In this document: piece after piece, positions 7,122 through 13,822 of the stretch
How positions within the stretch are numbered: the first letter of the stretch is position 1
Layout of the letters: every line of letters begins with the position of its first letter
Assembly (NCBI GenBank): GCA_001995005.1
Contig: MDJN01000109.1
Span: 1-13,822, forward strand
DNA: 13,822 nucleotides
DNA from: Candidatus Parepulonipiscium sp. PG-Nun2H_MBin03
Lineage (GTDB): Bacteria > Bacillota > Clostridia > Lachnospirales > Cellulosilyticaceae
Direction: 5' to 3'
The notes under the pieces: generated by a model
The model's input: only the letters and a program-made list of their open reading frames with translations
Told to the model about the DNA's origin: nothing
Databases searched by the model: none
Made by a program: the position numbers and the translations under genes

Positions 7122-7490
7122 ATGAACCAAGCAGGGTATGGAGCGTATAAAAATAATAGTATTTTAACTGCAAGTCCTCAAGAGTTAACTTTAATGCTAT
7201 ATAATGGTGCTATAAAATTTTGTATTTTAGCAATAGAAAGCCTTGAAAAAAATAACATACAAAATGCTCATAATTATAATATTAGAGTTCAAGATATAAT
7301 AATTGAACTGAAGATTACGTTGGATAAAAAATATGACATAGCCCATGAAATGGACAGAGTATATACTTATGTATTAAAACTTTTGCAAGACGGAAATATA
7401 GCAAAAAATGCAGATAAACTTAATGAAGCAAAATGGATTATTACACAATTTAGAGACGCATGGAAAGAAATTATGAATAAAGGAGCTTAG
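7122..7490 (+). CDS. fliS: Flagellin-specific export chaperone FliS
   Basis: FliS binds the C-terminal region of flagellin in the cytoplasm, stops it polymerising, and hands it to the export gate (FlhA). The protein is 122 residues, close to the usual ~125-135, and all helical. Family landmarks are GYGAYKNNSILTASPQELTLM at the N-terminus, LMLYNGAIKF, and FRDAWKEIM at the C-terminus. Two starts are possible. TTG at 7116 adds two residues but is only 4 nt from the AGGGAGG site. ATG at 7122 is 10 nt away and gives the usual N-terminus, so I chose ATG. It is placed after fliD as in Bacillus. A fliT gene, which follows in Bacillus, is absent here and the glycosyltransferase gene takes its position 5 nt downstream. 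Confidence 0.95.
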   Translation: MNQAGYGAYKNNSILTASPQELTLMLYNGAIKFCILAIESLEKNNIQNAHNYNIRVQDIIIELKITLDKKYDIAHEMDRVYTYVLKLLQDGNIAKNADKLNEAKWIITQFRDAWKEIMNKGA

Positions 7491-7495
7491 GAAGA

Positions 7496-9271
7496 ATGAA
7501 TGACCCATATGAACTACAACAAGTAGAATTTCAAATAAGATCTAGCAAAGAAAATGGAGAATACTCTCTTAGATTAACAAAAGACGAAGTATCAAAGTTT
7601 GTACTAAGCAAGTATAAGCCAAAACAAAAGATACAAGAGAGTTTTAATTTTGACACATTAGATTATAACAGACAAACTCTATTTTTGATAATTGGTTTCG
7701 GGTTTGGATATGTGGTGGAAAAGATACAAGAATTGGTCGGAGACAGTGCTTGTATCTATGTAATTGAACCTGCACCGCAGTTATTGGTGGCTCAGGCAAA
7801 TTTGATAGATAAAGATAAGTTTAAAAAAGTGGTTTTTTTAACAGGTCTAGAATTTCAGAGATTATATGAAGATTTTTTCTATGTGATTGATGAGAATACA
7901 TTAAACAATTTGAAGATATTTGTGCACCCACATTATGAGTACTTTTATTTTAAATATATGAAGAGAATAACTGATATAATTAATACAGTAAAGAGCGACA
8001 GAGTAATAAATCTGAATACTGTAAATGCAATTGGTACAAGATATCCGGAAAATGCTATAAACAACGTATTCTTATTAAATAAGGCGTATGACATAAATTG
8101 TCATAAAGATAAGTATAAAGATATCCCAGCCCTTGTTGTTTCTGCGGGGCCATCACTGGATAAAAATTTAGAGGACATCAAAGATTTTAATGGCCTAATA
8201 TTTTGCGTAGGAAGGACTATACAGTCTGTGCAAAGCATAGGAAAAGAAGTGGACTTTACGTGCATTGTAGATTACAGTACAAAAATATATGAGACTTTTC
8301 CAGAAAAAAAGAATGTGCCAATAATAGCGTTTTCGACAGTGTCAAAAGAGGTGATGAACGAGTGGGATGCGCAGATATATTTGGTGGACACATCACCGGC
8401 ATTTAAAGAATTGGTAGACATCAACTTGCCACCGGCTGACAGTGCGGGCTCAGTTTCTACATTAGCTCTTAATATGGCGACGTTTATGGGGTGCAACCCT
8501 ATAATTATGGTAGGGCAAGACTTAGCATATACAGATAAAAAAAGCTATTCTAGCACATGTGACGTGTTTAATGAAGATGAATTTCTGAAAAAAGTTGACC
8601 CAGCTAAATCTACTGTGTATAAATTAGTAGAAGGGTATCACCCAGGGGAACAGGTGCTGAGCACAGAATTATATAATGGATTTAGGCGATGGATCCAAAG
8701 GCATATAGCAAGCAATCAGCATATAACCTATATAAATGCTACAGAAGGTGGGGCAAAAATATTAGGTGCAATGCAGATGACTATGCAAGAAGTGGTGGAA
8801 GAATATGGATATATAGAAAAGCCGCCTATTGAGCATAAACTTTTGCTAGATGAACCAATAGACATTGAGGCAAGGCTTAATGTTACATTGGAAACTATTG
8901 AAGAAAAGATGAAAAGAATATTTGAAGCAGTAAAACTTTCAAATGAGTTAATTCACGAATATAAAAATTATGATGAAGAAAAATCTCCACAGAAAATTAA
9001 AGAGTATATGGAAGAGTTAGATAAAGCAGATAAGCATATTAAGGAAGTTAAATTAGAGAATTTATTAAGATATGTTTTTATGACATTAACAACTCATTTA
9101 ATGACGGATGGAAAATATAAAGAACAAGTATGGAAAAGTGACATTGAAAATGCAGTGCATTTGGCGGAAACTAACAATAAAATGTATGAAGCGTTATCTA
9201 TATCATTGGTGGACCTTAAAAAGAAGATACAAAAAAGGATAGAAGAGGAGAGAGAAAATGGAAATGGATAA
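7496..9271 (+). CDS. maf: Maf-family flagellin glycosyltransferase (motility associated factor)
   Basis: Maf proteins (MAF_flag10 / DUF115 family) are cytoplasmic transferases that attach nonulosonic acids such as pseudaminic or legionaminic acid to Ser/Thr of flagellin. The 591-residue length fits. The N-terminal part has a Rossmann-like stretch LIIGFGFGYVVE (64-75). The central domain shows LVVSAGPSLDKNLEDI (213-228), GSVSTLALNMA (318-328), GQDLAYT (340-346), HPGEQVLST followed by LYNGFRRWI (382-400) and INATEGGAKILG (413-424), all family signatures. The C-terminal ~150 residues are charged, helical and less conserved. The sugar is inferred from the legB-legC-ptmE genes downstream, which point to legionaminic acid. 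It lies 5 nt after fliS, with AGGAG just inside the fliS end, and overlaps the next gene by 14 bp, indicating coupled translation. This is not the unrelated septum-associated Maf nucleotide pyrophosphatase. Confidence 0.92.
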   Translation: MNDPYELQQVEFQIRSSKENGEYSLRLTKDEVSKFVLSKYKPKQKIQESFNFDTLDYNRQTLFLIIGFGFGYVVEKIQELVGDSACIYVIEPAPQLLVAQANLIDKDKFKKVVFLTGLEFQRLYEDFFYVIDENTLNNLKIFVHPHYEYFYFKYMKRITDIINTVKSDRVINLNTVNAIGTRYPENAINNVFLLNKAYDINCHKDKYKDIPALVVSAGPSLDKNLEDIKDFNGLIFCVGRTIQSVQSIGKEVDFTCIVDYSTKIYETFPEKKNVPIIAFSTVSKEVMNEWDAQIYLVDTSPAFKELVDINLPPADSAGSVSTLALNMATFMGCNPIIMVGQDLAYTDKKSYSSTCDVFNEDEFLKKVDPAKSTVYKLVEGYHPGEQVLSTELYNGFRRWIQRHIASNQHITYINATEGGAKILGAMQMTMQEVVEEYGYIEKPPIEHKLLLDEPIDIEARLNVTLETIEEKMKRIFEAVKLSNELIHEYKNYDEEKSPQKIKEYMEELDKADKHIKEVKLENLLRYVFMTLTTHLMTDGKYKEQVWKSDIENAVHLAETNNKMYEALSISLVDLKKKIQKRIEEERENGNG

Positions 9272-9608
9272 GCAAGCTATACTAGAAGAAAAAAAAGAAG
9301 AAGCGATTGAAAGTTTAAAAGAATATCTACCAAATCTTGAAAATGGCCTTATTTATATTCTGAATCAATTTCACAGCAAAGATTATGCCGGAGCTAACAA
9401 AACAATTATAGAAGCTTTGGAAGGAATAAAATGGGTATTGGACATTATGATAGTAACAAATCCACAAGACTTGGATGCGGAGAATATAAACGATATTCTG
9501 AATGCTTTTATAGATGCTATGGAAAATGACGATAAAGAAACAATCGTAGATATTATAGAGTATGAATTGATAGATTTGGTAAAAGAATGGAATAACATTA
9601 TAAGTTAG
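9258..9608 (+). CDS. Small acidic helical protein of unknown function, coupled to maf
   Basis: I do not recognise this 116-residue protein. It is strongly acidic (about 27 Asp/Glu against 9 Lys and no Arg), has no signal peptide or membrane segment, and looks all-helical with amphipathic stretches (LEEKKEEAIESLKEYL, AGANKTIIEALEGIKWVLDI, DIIEYELIDLVKEWNNI). It overlaps the end of maf by 14 bp and is followed by legB 18 nt later, so it belongs to the flagellar glycosylation operon. GAGGAG lies 7 nt before the ATG at 9258; a second ATG at 9264 is possible. Size, charge and fold type resemble export chaperones such as FliT, FlgN and FliS, and fliT is missing after fliS. A FliT-like chaperone or a Maf partner is therefore a reasonable guess, but no family motif proves it. 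Confidence 0.8.
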   Translation: MEMDKQAILEEKKEEAIESLKEYLPNLENGLIYILNQFHSKDYAGANKTIIEALEGIKWVLDIMIVTNPQDLDAENINDILNAFIDAMENDDKETIVDIIEYELIDLVKEWNNIIS

Positions 9609-9626
9609 CGAAGGAGTTTTTGATAA

Positions 9627-10604
9627 ATGGCCGTTATAGTAACAGGAGCAGATGGGTTTATAGGAAGTCATCTATGCGAATTGCTAGTAACAAAAGGAGA
9701 AAAAGTCAGAGCTTTTGTTTACTATAATTCATTTAACAGCTGGGGCTGGTTGGACACTATAGACCAAAAGATAAAAAGTGAAATAGAAATATTTAGTGGG
9801 GATATAAGAGACCCAAATGGGGTGAGGGTTGCAATGCAAGATATGGATATGATATATCATTTGGCAGCTCTTATTGCCATACCATTTAGTTACCATTCAC
9901 CAGATTCTTATGTGGATACAAATATAAAAGGAACGTTAAATGTTTTACAAGCGGCAAGAGACTTGGAAACAAAAAGAGTTTTGGTAACCTCTACATCTGA
10001 AGTGTATGGCACAGCACAGTATGTGCCAATTGATGAAAATCATCCGTTTCAGGGGCAGTCTCCATATTCTGCAACTAAAATAGGGGCAGACAGGTTAGCT
10101 GAATCGTTTTATAGAAGTTTTGACACTCCGGTGACCATAGTAAGGCCATTTAATACGTATGGGCCAAGGCAATCGGCAAGAGCCATTATTCCGACTATTA
10201 TAACTCAGTTATTAAGCGGGAAAAGTGAAATTAAGTTAGGAGCGTTGTCTCCGACTAGAGATTTTAATTATGTAAAAGATACGGTGGCTGGCTTTGTGGA
10301 GATAGCTAATTCTGCAAATACAATAGGTGAAGAGATAAATATTGCAACATCAACTGAAATTAGCATAGAAGAGCTGGCACGGGAAATAATAAATCAAATT
10401 AACCCAAAAGTACAGATTATATGTGATGAGCAACGTATAAGACCTGATAAAAGTGAAGTTAATAGATTATTAGGTTGCAATAAAAAAATAACCGCTCTTA
10501 CAAATTGGAAACAACGCTATAGCTTTGAGGCTGGAATAGCAGAGACAATAGAGTGGTTTAGAAAAAACAATGATAATTATAAGGCAGATATATATAATGT
10601 TTAG
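9627..10604 (+). CDS. legB: LegB, NAD-dependent GDP-GlcNAc 4,6-dehydratase
   Basis: This 325-residue short-chain dehydrogenase/reductase converts GDP-GlcNAc to the 4-keto-6-deoxy sugar, an early step toward CMP-legionaminic acid. The NAD site is TGADGFIGSH (6-15) and the catalytic YxxxK is Tyr147/Lys151 in SPYSATK. Strong LegB-type stretches are AFVYYNSFNSWGWLD (29-43), HLAALIAIPFSYHSPDSYVD (78-97), TSTSEVYGTAQ (121-131) and LGALSPTRDFNYV. The residue before Glu125 is Ser, where RmlB-type dehydratases have Asp; as I recall, TSTSEVYG is normal for LegB. AAGGAG lies 10 nt before the ATG. It is followed by legC and ptmE, which strengthens the assignment over a generic sugar epimerase. Confidence 0.93.
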   Translation: MAVIVTGADGFIGSHLCELLVTKGEKVRAFVYYNSFNSWGWLDTIDQKIKSEIEIFSGDIRDPNGVRVAMQDMDMIYHLAALIAIPFSYHSPDSYVDTNIKGTLNVLQAARDLETKRVLVTSTSEVYGTAQYVPIDENHPFQGQSPYSATKIGADRLAESFYRSFDTPVTIVRPFNTYGPRQSARAIIPTIITQLLSGKSEIKLGALSPTRDFNYVKDTVAGFVEIANSANTIGEEINIATSTEISIEELAREIINQINPKVQIICDEQRIRPDKSEVNRLLGCNKKITALTNWKQRYSFEAGIAETIEWFRKNNDNYKADIYNV

Positions 10605-10616
10605 TAGGTGAGTAGA

Positions 10617-11765
10617 TTGTTTATACCTTTATCAGAGCCTAATTTAAAAGGCAACGAATTGAAATATGTTACAGATGCAATTAAAACTGAATGGGTTTCA
10701 ACGGGTGGCGCATATATAACGGAATTTGAACGAAACATTTCTGATTATTTAAAGGTGCAAGATGCAGTTGCGGTGCAAAGCGGCACAGCCGGGCTTCATC
10801 TTGCGTTAAAAGAAGCGGGAGTTGGGCAAGGAGATTTGGTTATTGTGCCTACGTTGACATTTATTGCAGCAGTAAATCCAATTAAATACTTAGGAGCAGA
10901 GCCTGTTTTTATGGACTGTGACGACACGCTTTGTATGGATATAAATAAAGTAGAAAAATTTATAGAAGCTCAGTGCAAAATGGTAGCAGGAGAGCTATAT
11001 CATATAGAGAGCAAACAGATAATAAGAGCTGTGGTGGTGGTGCATGTATTTGGTAATTTGGCTGATATGGAGCATTTATTAAAGCTTAGCAACAGATATA
11101 ACATAGCTATTATAGAAGATGCAACAGAAGCATTGGGTACATTTGATTTAGATGGCCGTGCTGCTGGGAATTTTGGACAGTTTGGCGTATTTTCGTTTAA
11201 TGGAAATAAAATTATTACCACTGGTGGCGGTGGAATGGTAGTTTCAAAAGATAATATTAAACTAAGCCACATAAAATATCTTAGTACACAAGCGAAAGAT
11301 GATGCTCTAAATTATGTACACAATGAAATTGGATATAATTATAGGATGACTAACGTACAAGCAGCAATAGGAGTTGCCCAATTAGAAATGTTAGAAAATT
11401 TTATAAAAGTAAAACAAGATAATTATAATTACTATAAGCAAGTGCTAAAAGATGTGGATAACCTTAAAATATTAAACTTTAGACCAGACATTAGACCGAA
11501 TTATTGGTTTTATAGTATCCAATTGATGGGGTATGACATAGATGAAGTTATATCACAATTACAAAAATATAAAATTCAAACACGCCCTATATGGAGGCTT
11601 ATACATGAGCAATTGCCATATAGACATAATATAAAATTTGAGATTGAAAAAGCTCCTATTTATGCTAATTCCGTCATAAATGTACCTTGCAGTTCTAACT
11701 TAACTAAGTTAAATATAGATTATGTATGTGAAAAATTAATTGAAATATTGAGGACGGCAAAATGA
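10617..11765 (+). CDS. legC: LegC, PLP-dependent 4-aminotransferase (DegT/DnrJ/EryC1 family)
   Basis: LegC transfers an amino group from glutamate to C4 of the keto sugar made by LegB. This is a 382-residue fold-type I aminotransferase with the family N-terminus FIPLSEPNLKGNELKYV, the cofactor site QSGTAGLHLAL, Asp168 in IIEDATEALG, and PLP lysine ~198 in SFNGNKIITTGGGG. The C-terminal half (RMTNVQAAIGVAQLE, IQTRPIWRLIHEQ) is also typical. The start needs a decision. GTG at 10608 has no ribosome binding site and would itself lie inside AGGTGA (10606-10611), which pairs perfectly with the 16S tail. TTG at 10617, 5 nt after AGGTGA, gives the usual MFIPLSEP start and is preferred; the GTG version adds three residues. 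It begins 12 bp after legB and its stop overlaps the ptmE start as ATGA. Confidence 0.92.
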   Translation: MFIPLSEPNLKGNELKYVTDAIKTEWVSTGGAYITEFERNISDYLKVQDAVAVQSGTAGLHLALKEAGVGQGDLVIVPTLTFIAAVNPIKYLGAEPVFMDCDDTLCMDINKVEKFIEAQCKMVAGELYHIESKQIIRAVVVVHVFGNLADMEHLLKLSNRYNIAIIEDATEALGTFDLDGRAAGNFGQFGVFSFNGNKIITTGGGGMVVSKDNIKLSHIKYLSTQAKDDALNYVHNEIGYNYRMTNVQAAIGVAQLEMLENFIKVKQDNYNYYKQVLKDVDNLKILNFRPDIRPNYWFYSIQLMGYDIDEVISQLQKYKIQTRPIWRLIHEQLPYRHNIKFEIEKAPIYANSVINVPCSSNLTKLNIDYVCEKLIEILRTAK

Positions 11766-12826
11766 GTTTAATAGAAGAATTATTGGTGAATGAACAAGTG
11801 AGCGTTAAAGAGGCTATAAAAAAATTGGATGAAACGGCGAAAAAAATTTTATTTGTGACTAGAGAAAGAGAACTTTTAGGGACCATAACCGATGGAGACA
11901 TAAGAAGGTGGATTTTAAAGAACGGTTCTCTTGAAGATAATGTAACTAATATCATGAATAAAAGATTTATATCTATTAAGCCTATACATGTAAAGAATGC
12001 TAATTATATTATGCAACATCACTCAATTAGTGCAATTCCTGTACTTAACGATAAATCAGAACTAATAGACATAGTTTTTCAAAAGTTCTCTAATGTACCT
12101 ATGAAGTTTGCTGAAAATAAGTTAGACAACAAAGTTGTTGTGATGGCTGGTGGAAAGGGGACCAGGTTGTATCCATACACTCAAATACTTCCTAAGCCCT
12201 TAATTCCAATCGGCGAAAAAAGCATAATTGAGCATATATTTAATAAGTTTAATGAATACGGGTGCAGCGAATTTATTTTAACTGTTAATTATAAAAAAGG
12301 TATGATAAAAAGCTATCTAGAAGAGCTGGAGGTACCATATACATTTTCATATGTGGAAGAAGAAAATTTTCTAGGCACAGCGGGTAGTTTATATTTGCTA
12401 AAAGGTAAAATGGATAAAACTTTTTTTGTGACTAATTGTGATATTTTGATTGAAGCCAATTATGAAAAAATAATAGAGCATCATATAGAAAATAAAAATA
12501 AGATAACTATGGTAACTTCTATAACTAATTTTACCATTCCATATGGAGTGGTGAAAACTCAAAATTCTGGTATTGTATCAGAGATTGAAGAAAAACCAGA
12601 ATATAATTTTCAAATTAATACAGGTGTATACGTATTAGAACCAGAAGTTTTGGATGACATACCGGATAATACTTTTTTGCACATTACAGATTTAATAAAT
12701 TTATATATTGAGCAAAATAAAAAAGTTGGCGTATTCCCAATTCGTTCTGGACAATGGCAAGATATGGGTGAGATTAACTTGATGCAAAATATGATAGAAA
12801 AGATTAATAGTGAAGGCAGGGAATGA
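11762..12826 (+). CDS. ptmE: PtmE-type GlcN-1-phosphate guanylyltransferase with N-terminal CBS pair
   Basis: In the Campylobacter legionaminate pathway PtmE joins GTP and glucosamine-1-phosphate to give the GDP-sugar that feeds LegB. This 354-residue protein has two CBS motifs (~5-55 and ~62-113; LGTITDGDIRRWI at 39-51, SISAIPVLND at 88-97), then a nucleotidyltransferase domain (~122-350). That domain shows GGKGTRLYP (130-138), PKPLIPIGEKSIIEH, ENFLGTAGSL, the metal Asp227 in TNCDILIE, NTGVYVLEP and a final GQWQDMGE. The CBS pair before the transferase is what sets PtmE apart from RmlA or GlmU-like enzymes; CBS pairs usually bind adenosine nucleotides and may regulate it. The 4-bp ATGA overlap with legC points to translational coupling. 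The GTP preference cannot be read from sequence, and a different nucleotide or sugar is possible. Confidence 0.85.
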   Translation: MSLIEELLVNEQVSVKEAIKKLDETAKKILFVTRERELLGTITDGDIRRWILKNGSLEDNVTNIMNKRFISIKPIHVKNANYIMQHHSISAIPVLNDKSELIDIVFQKFSNVPMKFAENKLDNKVVVMAGGKGTRLYPYTQILPKPLIPIGEKSIIEHIFNKFNEYGCSEFILTVNYKKGMIKSYLEELEVPYTFSYVEEENFLGTAGSLYLLKGKMDKTFFVTNCDILIEANYEKIIEHHIENKNKITMVTSITNFTIPYGVVKTQNSGIVSEIEEKPEYNFQINTGVYVLEPEVLDDIPDNTFLHITDLINLYIEQNKKVGVFPIRSGQWQDMGEINLMQNMIEKINSEGRE

Positions 12827-12827
12827 T

Positions 12828-13712
12828 ATGACAGACCAAGAAGTTAGAGCAAAGATTGTAGAACTAAGTGAAAATGGTGAAAAAAATATACGTAAGCTTG
12901 ATATAATTGCTAATCAACTTTTGCAAATGGCAGATATAAATAATCCAATGGCTATTGAGGCGTGCAAAGAATTTTGCTTAAATAATAAATTGGATTTATT
13001 AACTAGATTATTTGTATATAGAAATATTGTAAGGATAGGGGGGCAAGTAGAACGTAATTTTAATGAAGATAACTTTAAAATAGAAAAACCTGTGTATGAC
13101 GTATTAATGAGTGAGCTTAAGAAAAAAATTGACACTACTAATATGAAACCTCTAGAGAATAGAAACAGCAATAGAATTGTTATTTTGACAGAACAGTTTT
13201 TGGAACTGAGACATGGGCCGACCAATTGTATAGGAAAAATTATTAAAATGATAAATGATAATTATCCTCAAATAAACGAAGTTTATATATTAACTACTAA
13301 TGCTCAATTACCAGAAGTTACATTAAGTGATAAGTATGCTTTCTCGTATAGAAAACCGCCTATAGAAGAGAAAGAATTAAATACAGTATTAGACCATTTT
13401 AAAATAGATAGATGCGGGGTAGGGTATATTGCTAATGATGATCTTAAATTTATTCCAAGATTAGCACATTTCACGGAATTAGTATACGATTTAAATCCAT
13501 GTAAAGTTATTTCGATAGGTATGAGAAATTATCTTGCAGAGCTTGTAAGTGATTTTATAGAAGTATATGGCATAACTTTTGATGATGATGATAAAGATGC
13601 AAATGTACAACATATTATTGTCCTAGATGAGAAAAAAGCTAAAGAAAAAAATAGGATGGAATTTACAATGGAAGAGTATTATAAGAAAATGATGGAATAT
13701 ATAATTGGATAA
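12828..13712 (+). CDS. Unknown protein, possibly a glycosyltransferase N-terminal half
   Basis: I do not recognise a full known family in this 294-residue protein. Residues ~1-105 are helical and charged. Residues ~115-260 look like an alpha/beta Rossmann-type domain, starting RIVILTEQFLELRHGPT (116-132), then EVYILTTN and, later, CKVISIGMRNYLAELVSDF (225-243). From memory, similar stretches (QFL...HxPT, later VISIG) occur in the first half of some Firmicute GT-B-type glycosyltransferases. Here the chain stops where a second, donor-binding domain would follow, ending in a Lys/Glu-rich helix. ATG 12828 with AGGGA 5 nt upstream is preferred over GTG 12810, which has no site. It starts one base after the ptmE stop, so it is the last gene of the glycosylation operon. 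It is visibly AT-richer than fliD. It may act in sugar transfer or bind the glycan, but that is a guess. Confidence 0.75.
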   Translation: MTDQEVRAKIVELSENGEKNIRKLDIIANQLLQMADINNPMAIEACKEFCLNNKLDLLTRLFVYRNIVRIGGQVERNFNEDNFKIEKPVYDVLMSELKKKIDTTNMKPLENRNSNRIVILTEQFLELRHGPTNCIGKIIKMINDNYPQINEVYILTTNAQLPEVTLSDKYAFSYRKPPIEEKELNTVLDHFKIDRCGVGYIANDDLKFIPRLAHFTELVYDLNPCKVISIGMRNYLAELVSDFIEVYGITFDDDDKDANVQHIIVLDEKKAKEKNRMEFTMEEYYKKMMEYIIG

Positions 13713-13716
13713 TACC

Positions 13717-13748
13717 TCTGAAGTCATTATACTTATAATGACTTCAGA
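13717..13748 (+). terminator. Perfect inverted repeat at the operon end
   Basis: TCTGAAGTCATTATA (13717-13731) and TATAATGACTTCAGA (13734-13748) are exact reverse complements and start 4 bp after the last stop codon. The stem would be ~14 bp with a 4-nt loop. No U-tract follows on either strand, so this is not a textbook terminator. It may stabilise or end the operon mRNA. The 74 bp that remain to the window edge contain no gene, only a 12-bp palindrome ATCTAGCTAGAT (13763-13774) and an isolated TATAAT (13785-13790). Confidence 0.45.
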
Positions 13749-13822
13749 CTGTAGACGATTAAATCTAGCTAGATAAATATGAACTATAATTATTAAAGTT
13801 TTCTTCTATAAAAAGCATAGTT

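Noticed and set aside
9327..9671. Minus-strand frames of 71 and 114 codons opposite the 116-codon gene
   Set aside because: They are antisense shadows with no ribosome binding site; the plus-strand gene fits the operon spacing and has GAGGAG.
13749..13822. Promoter for a gene beyond the window (TATAAT at 13785)
   Set aside because: No -35 element at 17-bp spacing and no visible start codon context; AT-rich sequence gives such matches by chance.

Overview
The window reads as chromosome of a low-GC, flagellated Firmicute, most likely an anaerobic Clostridium/Lachnospira-type member of Clostridia. The reasons are the AT-rich sequence with heavy ATA/AGA codon use, strong AGGAGG-type ribosome binding sites, a TypA of the HVDAGKST type that I associate with Clostridia, Firmicute-style FliD and FliS, and a six-TM GGDEF protein with a PAS-like middle region. 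Genus cannot be fixed from the sequence alone.

Layout. Bases 1-76 are a 5'-truncated tRNA-Leu(UAG). It converges on a minus-strand pair: a pyridoxal-phosphate threonine-aldolase-like enzyme (1753-2781) followed 27 bp later by a membrane diguanylate cyclase (139-1725). Two hairpin terminators, one per direction, lie at the convergent junction, and the tRNA-side one sits inside the last codons of the cyclase gene. Bases 2782-3227 hold no gene. They contain the aldolase promoter, a mosaic of alternating palindromic repeats, and a well-formed promoter for typA (3228-5030), a ribosome-associated GTPase.

From 5127 to 13712 all genes are on the plus strand and closely packed: fliD, fliS, a Maf-type flagellin glycosyltransferase, a 116-codon acidic protein of unknown role, legB, legC, ptmE, and a 294-codon protein of unknown role. 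A sigma-28-like promoter precedes fliD, and a long perfect inverted repeat follows the last gene. The set makes sense as late flagellar assembly plus sugar modification. FliD is the filament cap and FliS the flagellin chaperone. PtmE, LegB and LegC carry out three steps of the GDP-sugar route to legionaminic acid, a sialic-acid-like nonulosonate, and Maf proteins attach nonulosonates to flagellin. The remaining pathway enzymes (LegH, LegG, LegI, LegF) and flagellin itself are not in the window.

The parts least explained by known families are the acidic 116-residue protein next to Maf, the final 294-residue protein (possibly the front half of a glycosyltransferase family), and the covarying palindrome mosaic upstream of typA. 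Most else is recognisable and ordinary.
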